64,000 nucleotides of DNA from Roseburia sp. 499 (GCF_001940225.2 NZ_CP135164.1:434001-498000), one strand, 5' to 3'. Shown: positions 26,290 to 35,320, counted from the first letter of the stretch. Notes: generated by a model not told the origin, from the sequence alone. Translations and numbers: made by a program.

Positions 26290-27861
26290 ATGAACATCGC
26301 AGCATATTGCCGAGTTTCCACAGATAAAGAAGACCAACTCAACAGCTTAGAGACCCAGAAAGAGTTCTTCTTAGAATATACAAAACGTACAGGGGACAAC
26401 CTTATTAAATTATATGCAGATGAAGGTATTTCCGGAACCAAAATCAAAAATCGTAAGGAATTCCAGCGTATGCTTGCAGACGCTGAAAAAGGCTTATTTG
26501 ATATGGTTGTGGTAAAGGATATCTCTCGATTTGCCAGAAATACCGTTGATTTACTTCAGAGTGTCCGTAAACTAAAAGCACTTGGTATCGAGACACAGTT
26601 TCTTACCGCAAATATGACAAGTATGGGTAACAGCGAGTTTGTACTAACAATTTTTGGTGCATTAGCCCAAGAGGAAAGTGCGAACACATCTAAGCGTATC
26701 AAATTTGGTAAGAAGATGAATGCGGAAAAAGGTCGAGTGCCAAACATTGTTTATGGATACGATAAGACCATCGGTGACTATTTCAATCTATCCATCAATG
26801 AAGAGGAAGCAAAGGTTATCCGTCAGATGTATAAGTGGTATACAGAAGAAGGCTTTGGCGGAGCGAAAATTGCCAACATGCTTAACGAGCGTGGCGTCAA
26901 AACAAAACGAGGAAATAACTGGAGCCAGAATTCAATCTGTCGTATTCTGACCAACGAGATATATACCGGTAAGATTATTAACGGCAAAGAAGAAATTGCG
27001 GATTTTCTGACCGGCCAGAGAAAAGAAAAAGATGAGTCTGAATGGTTGGTGACTGTCCGTCCGGAACTTCGTATTATTGATGATGAAACCTTTGATAGGG
27101 CTCAGGAGATTTTGAGAGGTCGTCATGACTCTTTTAAACTAACTCATGAACGTCAGAGCAACAAGTATTTGTTCTCTACCCTGATTAAGTGCAAGGACTG
27201 CGGTTGGTCTTTCCGTAGAACTGTCCGTCAGTATAAGAATACCTATGTACGATGGGTATGCTCCGGTCACAATGGTCGTGGTGCGGATAGCTGCCCGAAT
27301 GCAGTGACGGTGGATGAGGAAGAACTGATTCAGGTATTACAGGAGTACTTCCAGGATGTACTCAGCAAAAAGAAAAAAGTAATCGACCATGTGATCAAGG
27401 AATTCCAACGTGTTTACAAGGCAAAAGATGAAAATATCGAGTATGAAAAGGAACTGAACGCAGAACTGAACAAGCTACGCAAGTCCCGTGAAAAATATAT
27501 GGACATGTATACCGATGATTTGATTTCCAGAGAGGAATTAAATGAGAAAATCGGTGGAATGAGAAAAGAGATTGATAGATTGGAAAACGAATTGAAGATG
27601 GTGTCCTATCATCTGACAAAAGGAGAGCAGTTAGAGGCGATTCTTAACAGTACCTTTAAGCAGATGGAGGATATTACAGATGTTCATGAAATGACCAACA
27701 CTCAGCTTAAACGCCTGATTCAGAAAATCGAAGTGGACAAGGATGGTAATGTAGATATTTACCTGCGCCTTATTGGAGACCTGGGGCTGGACGAAACCGT
27801 GCTGATTGATGATGAAACAACCAAAGACGAGACCGTTCCAAATCGTACCAACCGCACATAA
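26290..27861 (+). CDS. Large serine recombinase of the spoIIID element
   Basis: 523 residues. Resolvase catalytic domain with nucleophile Ser in AAYCRVSTDKEDQLNSLETQ and DEGISGTKIKNRKEFQRML, VKDISRFARN; recombinase domain (YGYDKTIGDYFNLSINEEEA, LNERGVKTKRG); zinc-ribbon CKDCGWSF...CSGHNGRG..C; then a coiled coil (YEKELNAELNKLRKSREKYM). AGAAAGG precedes the ATG. The TAA stop (27,859-27,861) straddles the right attachment site, its last bases being chromosomal. It should integrate and excise the element at spoIIID. Confidence 0.93.
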   Translation: MNIAAYCRVSTDKEDQLNSLETQKEFFLEYTKRTGDNLIKLYADEGISGTKIKNRKEFQRMLADAEKGLFDMVVVKDISRFARNTVDLLQSVRKLKALGIETQFLTANMTSMGNSEFVLTIFGALAQEESANTSKRIKFGKKMNAEKGRVPNIVYGYDKTIGDYFNLSINEEEAKVIRQMYKWYTEEGFGGAKIANMLNERGVKTKRGNNWSQNSICRILTNEIYTGKIINGKEEIADFLTGQRKEKDESEWLVTVRPELRIIDDETFDRAQEILRGRHDSFKLTHERQSNKYLFSTLIKCKDCGWSFRRTVRQYKNTYVRWVCSGHNGRGADSCPNAVTVDEEELIQVLQEYFQDVLSKKKKVIDHVIKEFQRVYKAKDENIEYEKELNAELNKLRKSREKYMDMYTDDLISREELNEKIGGMRKEIDRLENELKMVSYHLTKGEQLEAILNSTFKQMEDITDVHEMTNTQLKRLIQKIEVDKDGNVDIYLRLIGDLGLDETVLIDDETTKDETVPNRTNRT

Positions 27862-27871
27862 GGATGTAACA
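27854..27871 (+). repeat. attR of the spoIIID element
   Basis: gcACATaaGGAtGTAACA, partner of the left junction at 6732-6749 (14 of 18 positions equal). It overlaps the end of the recombinase gene and the resumption of spoIIID. Confidence 0.7.
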
Positions 27872-28000
27872 GAGCGTCTTGTCCAGATTAATCCAACCCT
27901 TGCAAAAGAAGCACGAAAGGTTCTGGACGTGAATAAACAGGAACGTCATATTCGTGGGGGACTTGCTACAAGAGAAAAATATCTGCATCAGCATATGTAA
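27860..28000 (+). CDS. spoIIID: spoIIID, 3' part (native codons 39-84)
   Basis: The frame KDVTERLVQINPTLAKEARK, then VLDVNKQERHIRGGLATREK and a short tail to TAA is the C-terminal half of SpoIIID, including the conserved KDVTERL and RHIRGGxAT blocks. It has no promoter or start of its own. It is fully open and conserved, as expected if it is used after excision of the 21 kb element. Confidence 0.92.
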   Translation, partial: KDVTERLVQINPTLAKEARKVLDVNKQERHIRGGLATREKYLHQHM

Positions 28001-28079
28001 AATGCAATTGAAAATTGACAACTATGTAACAATATGATAATATACATCAAGAAAACTGATTAAAATTATCACTATACAG

Positions 28080-28372
28080 TACGAAAGATGTATGTTATCA
28101 TAAGACCCATGAAAAGCAAAGAAGAGGAATAGTAGCTGTAAAGGAACTTACAGAGAGCCATCGGTGGTGGAAGATGGCAGGGACGATGCAGTGAACTGGC
28201 CTTGGAGCCTCCGGCTGAAGTATATAGTAGGCTGAGACGGGTTCTCCCGTTACAGAGATAAGCATGGAAGTGCTGATGAGTGCATGGAAACATGAAGTAG
28301 AGTGGTACCGCGCAGGATTTTATATCTTTCGTCTCTATTGTCCGTTTCGGATAGTAGGAACGGAAGATTTTT
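28080..28372 (+). promoter_or_regulatory. T-box leader, leucine specific
   Basis: Stem I features AGTAG (28,129 region), AGAGAGCC and GGTGGTGGAAG are present. GAA-CTG (28,193-28,198) sits where the specifier loop is expected, giving Leu codon CTG. The T-box sequence AGAGTGGTACCGCG is at 28,299-28,312, followed by a terminator: TCCGTTTC (28,341-28,348) with GGAACGGA (28,357-28,364) and a T run. Uncharged leucyl-tRNA should allow read-through to the 2-isopropylmalate synthase gene. Confidence 0.88.
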
Positions 28373-28408
28373 TATATCATAGGAATGGCTTCCTATGATA
28401 TAAAAAAG
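28368..28408 (+). repeat. 18-base perfect inverted repeat after the T-box
   Basis: TTTTTTATATCATAGGAA (28,368-28,385) and TTCCTATGATATAAAAAA (28,390-28,407) are perfect complements around TGGC. The T run comes before and the A run after the hairpin, so it is not a normal terminator in either direction. It may be the end of a small inserted sequence. Confidence 0.7.
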
Positions 28409-28474
28409 CGTTCCGCTAAAGATCGCAGCTCGCGGAGAAGAATTTAGTCGTAAACGACACCGCTCGCGCGCGGC

Positions 28475-28500
28475 GAATTCCGCAAGCGGAATTCTTTTTT
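28475..28500 (+). terminator. Second intrinsic terminator in the leuA leader
   Basis: GAATTCCGC-AA-GCGGAATTC followed by TTTTTT, 31 bases before the leuA ribosome site. It lies beyond the T-box terminator, within a GC-rich stretch (28,409-28,474) that can form other hairpins (GTCGT-AA-ACGAC; CCGC...GCGG). Confidence 0.8.
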
Positions 28501-28542
28501 ACATTAATAGATTTTTTAGCATCAAAGTTTGGAGGATTGGAA

Positions 28543-30543
28543 ATGAAGAACTACGAAAAGTATGAACGACAGTATTTTATGCCACCAGAAGTAACTTATG
28601 ATTGGGTGAAAAAAGAATACATTACAGAAGCACCGATTTGGTGTAGTGTAGATTTGCGTGATGGAAATCAGGCATTAATCGAGCCTATGAGTCTGGAAGA
28701 AAAACTGGAATTTTTCCAACTCTTAGTAGACGTAGGATTCAAGGAAATCGAAGTAGGATTTCCGGCAGCTTCCGATACAGAATACAATTTTATGCGTGCA
28801 TTGATTGAACGAAACATGATACCGGATGATGTTACTGTTCAGGTACTGACTCAGGCAAGAGAGCACATTATTCGTAAAACTTTTGAAGCAGTAAAGGGTG
28901 CGCCTCATGCAGTGGTACATCTTTACAATTCTACTTCTCTTGCACAGCGTGAACAGGTATTTAAGAAGAGCAAAGAAGAGATAAAGCAGATTGCCGTTGA
29001 TGGAGCAATTCTTTTGAAAAAACTGGCAGATGAAACAGAAGGAAACTTTACCTTCGAATATAGCCCGGAAAGTTTTTCCGGAACAGAAGTAGATTATGCA
29101 TTAGATGTCTGCAATGCAGTACTTGATGTATGGCAGCCAACTGCAGATAATAAGGCAATTATCAATTTGCCAACTACCGTAGAAAATGCAATGCCTCATG
29201 TTTTTGCAGGACAAGTAGAGTACATGAGCAAGAACATGAAATATCGTGAAAATGTAGTACTTTCCCTTCATCCGCACAACGACCGTGGTGTAGGTATCTG
29301 TGATGCAGAGTTTGGTATTTTAGCAGGAGCAGACCGTATCGAAGGAACTTTGTTTGGAAACGGAGAGCGTACCGGAAACGTAGACATCGTAACACTTGCC
29401 ATGAATATGTTTTCACATGGAGTTGATCCAAAGCTTGACTTTACAGATATGTCAAAAATTGTAGAAGTCTATGAGAGATGTACCAGAATGCAGGTTTCTC
29501 CACGTCAGCCATATGCCGGAGAACTGGTATTTACTGCATTTTCCGGGTCCCATCAGGATGCTATTGCAAAGGGAATGGCATGCAGAGAAAAGAATCCGGA
29601 TGGAAAATGGACGGTACCATATCTGCCAATCGACCCGAAGGATGTGGGACGTACTTATGATTCTGACGTTATTCGTATTAACAGTCAGTCCGGAAAGGGC
29701 GGCGTTGCTTATATTCTGAAACAGAATTATGGAATGACTATTCCTGATAAAATGCGTGAAGAAGTGGGCTATACAGTAAAAGGAGTTTCTGACAGACGTC
29801 ATATGGAACTTTCTCCACAACTGGTTTACCAGATTTTTGAGGAGCACTATGTCAATGATATGCCATATTTCCAGATTGCAGAGTGTCATTTCAAGCAGGT
29901 TGATGGAATCATGGCAGAGGCAACCATTTCTCATGGTGGACAGGTGCGTACGGTAGCAGGAAATGGAAATGGACGTTTAGATGCGGTAAGTAACGCTTTG
30001 AAGCAGTATTTCAACGTAAGCTATGAATTGTCCGTATATGAAGAACACTCCATGTCTACCGGTTCTTCCGCAAAGGCAGTAACCTATGTGGGAATCAGCT
30101 GTAACGGAAAGATGTACTGGGGCGTTGGTATTGATGAAGATATTATTAAGTCCTCTATCGCAGCACTTTGCGTAGCAGTAAATAAATTGGATGCGGTAAA
30201 ACAGTTAGACCAGTGCAGAGATGAGCGTTTGAATGAAATCATGAACTACATTCAGGAAAACTATCTGACTGTAACCTTGGAAGAACTGACAGAGCAGATG
30301 CATTTATCTAAACCGTATCTGTCAAAGTATATCAAGGAAAAGTCAGGAAAGACCTTTGGAGAAATTGTAAAATCCGTGCGAATGAAAAAGGCACGTACCC
30401 TTCTGAAAAATACAAGCATGACGGTGGAAAACATTGCCGATAGCGTAGGGTACCAAAACGTGGAGCATTTTAACCGCTTGTTTAAGAAAAAATATGGAAT
30501 GACACCGGTACAGTATCGCAATAGCAAACAGGATGTGAAATAG
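28543..30543 (+). CDS. leuA: 2-isopropylmalate synthase fused to an AraC-type DNA-binding domain
   Basis: 666 residues. Residues 1-560 are a long-form LeuA: catalytic DLRDGNQAL near the N-terminus, metal-binding [31 protein letters not shown], and the C-terminal allosteric domain ([29 protein letters not shown]). Residues about 565-660 are an AraC/XylS double helix-turn-helix: [67 protein letters not shown]. There is no stop or frameshift between. The enzyme makes 2-isopropylmalate from acetyl-CoA and 2-oxoisovalerate. GGAGG at 28,531-28,535 fixes the ATG. The leader senses leucine-tRNA. Confidence 0.93.
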   Translation: MKNYEKYERQYFMPPEVTYDWVKKEYITEAPIWCSVDLRDGNQALIEPMSLEEKLEFFQLLVDVGFKEIEVGFPAASDTEYNFMRALIERNMIPDDVTVQVLTQAREHIIRKTFEAVKGAPHAVVHLYNSTSLAQREQVFKKSKEEIKQIAVDGAILLKKLADETEGNFTFEYSPESFSGTEVDYALDVCNAVLDVWQPTADNKAIINLPTTVENAMPHVFAGQVEYMSKNMKYRENVVLSLHPHNDRGVGICDAEFGILAGADRIEGTLFGNGERTGNVDIVTLAMNMFSHGVDPKLDFTDMSKIVEVYERCTRMQVSPRQPYAGELVFTAFSGSHQDAIAKGMACREKNPDGKWTVPYLPIDPKDVGRTYDSDVIRINSQSGKGGVAYILKQNYGMTIPDKMREEVGYTVKGVSDRRHMELSPQLVYQIFEEHYVNDMPYFQIAECHFKQVDGIMAEATISHGGQVRTVAGNGNGRLDAVSNALKQYFNVSYELSVYEEHSMSTGSSAKAVTYVGISCNGKMYWGVGIDEDIIKSSIAALCVAVNKLDAVKQLDQCRDERLNEIMNYIQENYLTVTLEELTEQMHLSKPYLSKYIKEKSGKTFGEIVKSVRMKKARTLLKNTSMTVENIADSVGYQNVEHFNRLFKKKYGMTPVQYRNSKQDVK

Positions 30544-30567
30544 AAAAGTTCGGGTTTCCGAACTTTT
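30544..30567 (+). terminator. leuA terminator
   Basis: AAAAGTTCGG pairs with CCGAACTTTT around GTTT, directly after the leuA stop codon. Confidence 0.85.
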
Positions 30568-30571
30568 CCCC

Positions 30572-30600
30572 TTGTAAATACACGATTCCTCCTATATAAT
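30572..30600 (+). promoter_or_regulatory. guaA promoter
   Basis: TTGTAA (30,572-30,577), 17-base spacer, TATAAT (30,595-30,600). No purine riboswitch is visible in the 37-base leader that follows. Confidence 0.75.
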
Positions 30601-30637
30601 AGGGAAAGATAGAAATAAGTTGTAGGAGGAAAGAACT

Positions 30638-32179
30638 TTGAATAAAGAGACAGTAATCGTTCTTGACTTTGGCGGACAGTACAATCAGTTGATTGCACGT
30701 CGTGTGCGTGAATGTAATGTCTACTGTGAAGTAAAGCCATATACAATGAGTCTGGATGAAATCAAAGCAATGAATCCAAAGGGAATTATTTTTACCGGCG
30801 GACCGAACAGTGTTTATGATGAAACATCTCCTCATTATCAGAAGGAAATCTTTGAGTTGGGTATTCCAATTCTTGGAATCTGCTATGGTTCACAGTTGAT
30901 GGCATATACTTTAGGCGGAACAGTAGAGACAGCTCCTGTCAGTGAGTATGGTCATACGGAAGTAGAAATAGACAACACAGATGTGATTTTTGAAGGAGTA
31001 TCTTCAAAAACAGTTTGCTGGATGAGTCATACGGATTATATTGCAAAGGCACCGGAAGGATTTAAGGTAACAGCACATACTCCGGTTTGCCCGGTAGCAG
31101 CTATGGCATGTCCGGAGCGAAAATTATATGCAACTCAGTTTCACCCGGAAGTAATGCATACTCAGGAAGGAATGAAAATGCTCAGCAATTTCGTTTACAA
31201 GGTATGTGGATGTACCGGTGACTGGAAGATGGATTCCTTTGTGGAAACTACCATTCAGAGCCTTCGTGAGAAAATCGGAAACGGTAAGGTGCTGTGTGCA
31301 TTGTCCGGTGGTGTAGACTCTTCTGTTGCAGCAGTTTTACTTTCAAAGGCAATCGGAAAGCAGTTGACTTGTGTATTCGTAGATCATGGTCTGCTTCGCA
31401 AAAACGAAGGAGATGAGGTGGAGGCTGTATTTGGACAAAACGGACCTTATGAGCTGAACTTTATCCGTGTAAATGCACAGCAGCGTTATTATGATAAATT
31501 AAAGGGCGTAACAGAGCCGGAAGAAAAACGTAAGATTATTGGTGCGGAATTTATCCGTGTTTTTGAAGAAGAAGCGAAGAAAATCGGAGCTGTGGACTAT
31601 CTGGTACAGGGAACCATTTATCCGGACGTTATCGAGTCAGGACTTGGAAAATCCGCAGTTATCAAGTCTCACCACAACGTGGGAGGACTTCCGGACGTAG
31701 TTGATTTCAAGGAAATCATCGAGCCGCTTCGTATGCTTTTCAAGGATGAAGTAAGAAAAGCAGGATTAGAACTTGGTATTCCGGAATATCTGGTATTCCG
31801 TCAGCCATTCCCAGGACCGGGACTTGGTATCCGTATCATCGGAGAAGTAACGGAAGAAAAGGTAAAAATCGTGCAGGATGCAGATGCTATCTACCGCGAG
31901 GAGATTGCAAAGGCAGGACTGGACAAGCAGTTAGGACAGTATTTTGCAGCACTTACTAATATGCGTTCTGTAGGAGTTATGGGAGATTTTAGAACTTATG
32001 ACTATGCAGTAGCACTTAGAGCAGTAAATACTTCTGACTTCATGACAGCAGAAGCAGCACAGATTCCGTGGAAAGTGCTGAGCAAGGTGACAAATAGAAT
32101 TGTGAATGAAGTGAAAGGGGTTAACCGCGTATTTTATGATTGTACGGGAAAACCACCTGGAACGATTGAGTTTGAATAA
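30638..32179 (+). CDS. guaA: GMP synthase (glutamine-hydrolysing)
   Basis: 513 residues, full length. Class I glutamine amidotransferase domain with catalytic Cys in [17 protein letters not shown] and His-Glu in [12 protein letters not shown]-pyrophosphatase P-loop [16 protein letters not shown]-terminal dimerisation part ending [18 protein letters not shown]. It aminates XMP to GMP. Start is TTG at 30,638 with AGGAGG upstream. The guaA 3' region is a known landing site for integrative elements, and one follows here. Confidence 0.97.
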   Translation: MNKETVIVLDFGGQYNQLIARRVRECNVYCEVKPYTMSLDEIKAMNPKGIIFTGGPNSVYDETSPHYQKEIFELGIPILGICYGSQLMAYTLGGTVETAPVSEYGHTEVEIDNTDVIFEGVSSKTVCWMSHTDYIAKAPEGFKVTAHTPVCPVAAMACPERKLYATQFHPEVMHTQEGMKMLSNFVYKVCGCTGDWKMDSFVETTIQSLREKIGNGKVLCALSGGVDSSVAAVLLSKAIGKQLTCVFVDHGLLRKNEGDEVEAVFGQNGPYELNFIRVNAQQRYYDKLKGVTEPEEKRKIIGAEFIRVFEEEAKKIGAVDYLVQGTIYPDVIESGLGKSAVIKSHHNVGGLPDVVDFKEIIEPLRMLFKDEVRKAGLELGIPEYLVFRQPFPGPGLGIRIIGEVTEEKVKIVQDADAIYREEIAKAGLDKQLGQYFAALTNMRSVGVMGDFRTYDYAVALRAVNTSDFMTAEAAQIPWKVLSKVTNRIVNEVKGVNRVFYDCTGKPPGTIEFE

Positions 32180-32186
32180 TTTTCAA

Positions 32187-32232
32187 AAGCTCGCAAAAGC
32201 CTATAAAATGGGCATTTGCGAGCTTGTTTTTT
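32187..32232 (+). terminator. guaA terminator
   Basis: AAGCTCGCAAA (32,187-32,197) pairs with TTTGCGAGCTT (32,215-32,225), followed by GTTTTTT. Confidence 0.85.
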
Positions 32233-32237
32233 GCCGT

Positions 32238-32262
32238 TTGGTACTATAATGGTACTAAAGTG
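32238..32262 (+). repeat. Left attachment-like repeat of the second element
   Basis: TGGTACT-ATAA-TGGTACTAAA-GTG just after the guaA terminator. A close copy, TGGTACT-GGAT-TGGTACTAAA-AGTG, lies at 58,159-58,183, about 26 kb away. A third related site, TGCTACT-ATTT-TGCTACTAAT, is at 58,350-58,372. Confidence 0.6.
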
Positions 32263-32407
32263 AGCTGTGCATGAATAGAAAATTGATGGCTTGGAATGCT
32301 TGCATTCCATAGACAGCAAGTTTCTATTCATATAGGGCGAACGCCCTCCATCGAGATGAAGCGAAGCGGAATCGAGATGGTGCACAGCGGATGATAAGCA
32401 ATATGCT

Positions 32408-32956
32408 TTACGCATGCGGCCATGTGATTTTCCACTCAAAGTATTCATTTGGAGAAATATCTCCATTATTTAATTTCGTTTTCATTTCACACCAGTCTGA
32501 CAAAAAGTCATTTACCAATCCATATTCAAAAGTTAATGCAACGGGTGCACCTGCGCAGTCATAATCATCTTCGTTATAAGTTGGTTTTGCTGTTTCAGAA
32601 GGCTTTGAAGGTGTCATTGCAGTTAAGTGAATCAGATTACCTGGTGCAGTGTACTCAGGAAATCTTGTCCCTTTTCCTCGTGCAGGAAGAGAAGAGGCAC
32701 TTTCCTCGAGCCAGAAGAGTGTTTCGATAATATCTTCCGCAGCACCTAAACTGTAGTCAGAGATTGCTTTGTAATTACAGTGCAATGCGTCGGCAAGCTT
32801 TTGAATCATATCATCACCGGGAATGCGGGCACCGGTTTCGTATTGAGAGATACGGACAGACATATTTTTTCCCTCAAAACCGAGAGCACCACCCAGGTCA
32901 TCCATTGTCATTTTGCGGAATACCCGTATTTTCTTTATTCTTTCACCTATTGTCAT
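32408..32956 (-). CDS. XRE-family repressor of the second element
   Basis: 182 residues with an N-terminal helix-turn-helix: TIGERIKKIRVFRKMTMDDLG, VRISQYETGARIPGDDMIQK, LADALHCNYKAISDY. The C-terminal 100 residues are acidic and unassigned. It is transcribed away from the integrase side, a usual position for an element's regulator. GGAG sits before the ATG on the minus strand. Confidence 0.85.
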   Translation of the reverse strand: MTIGERIKKIRVFRKMTMDDLGGALGFEGKNMSVRISQYETGARIPGDDMIQKLADALHCNYKAISDYSLGAAEDIIETLFWLEESASSLPARGKGTRFPEYTAPGNLIHLTAMTPSKPSETAKPTYNEDDYDCAGAPVALTFEYGLVNDFLSDWCEMKTKLNNGDISPNEYFEWKITWPHA

Positions 32957-33135
32957 AGTGTAGTTCCCTCCATTTAGATGTGTTATGGACTTTTAAGGAG
33001 AGTATAACACGAAAAAAATGAAAAGGGAAGTTTTTCTATACAAAAACATTAGAAAAACTTCTTGACAATTCAATATGATATGGTATAGAATAATCACAAT
33101 CTATTTATCTATACTATATAGTATTGAAAAAATGA

Positions 33136-33304
33136 ATGAGCGATATCGGAAATCTAACAGACATTTGCCAAGACCTTTCAAGAAGCGAGCGAATGAAGAC
33201 ACTCCCCTAAGTGGACTGAATACCTCGAGCAGGAGCGGGCGGTATTATCTGAAATAATCTTTCGGGTAATGAGGCTGGTTGGAACACCGGCAGAGCCGAT
33301 ATGA
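33136..33304 (+). pseudogene. Small decayed or frameshifted gene
   Basis: ATG at 33,136 gives MSDIGNLTDICQDLSRSERM then KTLP and a TAA at 33,208. The +1 frame then continues without a break: WTEYLEQERAVLSEIIFRVM, RLVGTPAEPI, stop at 33,302. A single-base shift at CTC-CCC-TAA joins them. Family unknown. Either a frameshift mutation or slippage at CCC before the stop. The rest of 32,960-33,460 shows no gene. Confidence 0.5.
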
Positions 33305-33466
33305 GAACGCCAACATTTTTGAATGCTATGGAATGTGAACAGTTGGACGGAAAAATCTGATTACAATTCCTACGGACAAATACATAATACAGAATTTATG
33401 CAGCAGTTATTGTGACTGTATCATAAATCTCTGTATTTAAACACAGGAAGAAGGGAGGCGCAGTGC

Positions 33467-33652
33467 ATGAACGAGAAGTTTTTAAAAGTAGATGATGTGA
33501 TGCAGATACTGGGCATTTCAAAATCGGCTGCTTATAACATTATGCGACAGTTGAATAACGAACTGAAAGAAAAAGGCTATGCAGTTATTCGTGGCAAGAT
33601 TAGTCGTAAGTATTTTGAAGAGCGATTTTATGGAATGACAGAAGCTGTATAA
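33467..33652 (+). CDS. Excisionase-like small helix-turn-helix protein
   Basis: 61 residues: FLKVDDVMQILGISKSAAYN, IMRQLNNELKEKGYAVIRGK, ISRKYFEERFYG. The MerR-like helix-turn-helix followed by a wing is the form of small Xis-like proteins that sit just before tyrosine integrases in Firmicute elements. AGGGAGG upstream. Probably directs excision or regulates the integrase. Confidence 0.7.
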   Translation: MNEKFLKVDDVMQILGISKSAAYNIMRQLNNELKEKGYAVIRGKISRKYFEERFYGMTEAV

Positions 33653-33675
33653 CAGCAAAAAATATTAGTACACAA

Positions 33676-33704
33676 AGCCGGTGGGACTTAAGATGTCCTA
33701 TCGG
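33676..33704 (+). promoter_or_regulatory. Hairpin in the integrase leader
   Basis: GCCGGTGGGAC and GTCCTATCGGC form an 11-pair stem (two G-U pairs) just before the integrase ribosome site. Possible translational or transcriptional control of integrase. Confidence 0.5.
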
Positions 33705-33728
33705 CAATAGGAAAAGGAGATGATGAGT

Positions 33729-34934
33729 ATGCCAGCATATAAGGATAGTAAGACTGGTACTTGGTTTGTCAAATTCTATTGCAAGGACTGGACTGGGGAT
33801 AATAAGCAAATAAAGAAAAGAGGATTTGCAACAAAGAGGGAAGCTTTGGATTATGAGCGTAACTATAAGATTCGTCAGGAAAATAATCTGGATATGACAT
33901 TCGGAGAGTTCTGGAAGTTATATACAGAAGATGTGAAGAATCGGGTTAAGCTCAATACCTGGCTTACCAAGGAACACATTGTGGAGACAAAAATCTTACC
34001 GTACTTCAAAAATCTGAAGATGAATGAGATTACAGCAGGAGATGTGAGAAAGTGGCAGAACGAGATGGTAGGATTTCGATATGAAAATGGTGAGAGTTAT
34101 TCTCAGACTTACAGAAAAACCATGCATAATACGCTGAGTGCGATTTTTAACCATGCCTGCAGGTTTTATAATCTAAAATCAAACCCGGCGAGACAGGCAG
34201 GAAACATGGGAAAAGAGGAAAATAAAGAAATGCTTTTCTGGACTACCGAGGAGTACAAAAAGTTTTCTGATGCAATCGTGGATAAGCCTATATCATTTTA
34301 TGCATTTGAAATGTTGTATTGGACTGGAATGAGACTTGGTGAGTTGCTAGCTCTTACAACGGAGGATTTTGATTTTGATAAGAATACAGTCCGTATCAAT
34401 AAATCGTATCAGAGGTTGCAGGGGCAGGATTTTATTACAACACCCAAGACTCCAAAAAGCAATCGAACGATAAAACTTCCTAAGTTTTTGTCGGAGGAGA
34501 TGCAGGATTATTTTGCAATGCTTTATGATCAGGAACCTACAGAAAGAATCTTTCAGGTGACAAAAAGTTTTCTTCACCACGAGATGGAGAGAGGCTCAAA
34601 GCTTGCAGGAGTAAAGAAGATTCGAATCCATGATCTTCGTCACAGTCACATTTCACATTTGATTGACCTTGGATTTTCAGCTGTGGCAATCGCTGACAGA
34701 GTTGGTCATGAGAGTATAGATATCACGTATCGCTACTCGCATTTGTTCCCGTCAAAGCAGGTGGCTATGGCAGATAAATTGGATGAGGTCAACGCAAGCT
34801 ATGAAGATGGTGTGCAAGATGAAGTTGTGGAAGATGTTGAGGTAAATAAGGTTATTGAAGAAAAAGTAACGTCGGAAGAATCAATCGAGAACGATAATAA
34901 GATTCTTAATATACAAAAGTATCTTGCAGGATAA
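33729..34934 (+). CDS. Tyrosine integrase of the second element
   Basis: 401 residues. Arm-binding N-terminal domain (MPAYKDSKTGTWFVKFYCKD), SAM-like core-binding domain, and catalytic domain with Arg in YWTGMRLGELLALT, His-x-x-Arg in IHDLRHSHISHLIDLGF, His in RVGHESIDITYRYSHLF with the Tyr following. The ATG at 33,729 is chosen since GGAG at 33,716-33,719 is nine bases upstream. The last 50 residues are a variable acidic tail. Confidence 0.92.
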   Translation: MPAYKDSKTGTWFVKFYCKDWTGDNKQIKKRGFATKREALDYERNYKIRQENNLDMTFGEFWKLYTEDVKNRVKLNTWLTKEHIVETKILPYFKNLKMNEITAGDVRKWQNEMVGFRYENGESYSQTYRKTMHNTLSAIFNHACRFYNLKSNPARQAGNMGKEENKEMLFWTTEEYKKFSDAIVDKPISFYAFEMLYWTGMRLGELLALTTEDFDFDKNTVRINKSYQRLQGQDFITTPKTPKSNRTIKLPKFLSEEMQDYFAMLYDQEPTERIFQVTKSFLHHEMERGSKLAGVKKIRIHDLRHSHISHLIDLGFSAVAIADRVGHESIDITYRYSHLFPSKQVAMADKLDEVNASYEDGVQDEVVEDVEVNKVIEEKVTSEESIENDNKILNIQKYLAG

Positions 34935-34979
34935 AAACAAGGGGATGTGATGGCATCCCATGGGTAGGAGATGAATCAA

Positions 34980-35303
34980 ATGAGCGAAAAGAGATTAGAT
35001 GCAAAAAACAGATGGAGAAATGTAGTGGTGGCGTTTCGTATGTCACCGGAGGAGGCACAGGAACTTAATGTGAAAGTTGCGTTGAGTGGTCTTTCCAAGC
35101 AGGACTATATTATACAGTGCTTATTAAAGCACGAAGTGAGAGTGGTTGCGGGAAAGAAAGTCGCAAGAAAAATGGAAATGTATCTTGAAGCGATGCTGGA
35201 AGAATTGCAGTTTTTGCAGGATGAAAATATGAGCGACATTGATTTTGATGAGATGCTCATGCCATTGAAGCATATTTTAACTATTTTAAAAGAAACGGAC
35301 TAG
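34980..35303 (+). CDS. MobC-like ribbon-helix-helix protein
   Basis: About 107 residues: RWRNVVVAFRMSPEEAQELN, VKVALSGLSKQDYIIQCLLK is the strand-helix-helix form of relaxosome or plasmid accessory proteins. The C-terminal part is helical and acidic. The start at 34,980 is preferred as GGAG is ten bases before it. Partner unknown. Confidence 0.6.
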   Translation: MSEKRLDAKNRWRNVVVAFRMSPEEAQELNVKVALSGLSKQDYIIQCLLKHEVRVVAGKKVARKMEMYLEAMLEELQFLQDENMSDIDFDEMLMPLKHILTILKETD

Positions 35304-35320
35304 AAAGGATTGGTGGTTAT

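Larger units (their letters stand above)
6738..27859 (+). mobile_element. 21.1 kb intervening element inside spoIIID, carrying antiphage genes
   Basis: The span between the two CAT/ACAT junctions is 21,122 bases. It ends in a large serine recombinase whose stop codon sits on the right junction, the arrangement of sigK-skin type elements and serine-integrase prophages. There are no phage structural, replication or conjugation genes. Cargo is AbiH, HEPN-like, AbiL pair, SIR2-HerA and a toxin operon, with four insertion sequences. Both flanking halves of spoIIID are open and conserved, which fits programmed excision in the mother cell better than simple gene loss. No obvious excision cofactor was identified. 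Confidence 0.85.

Noticed and set aside
27806..28000. Stand-alone 64-residue gene starting inside the recombinase
   Set aside because: Its first 18 codons are an out-of-frame part of the recombinase gene; only from 27,860 does it match SpoIIID. It is the 3' half of a split gene.
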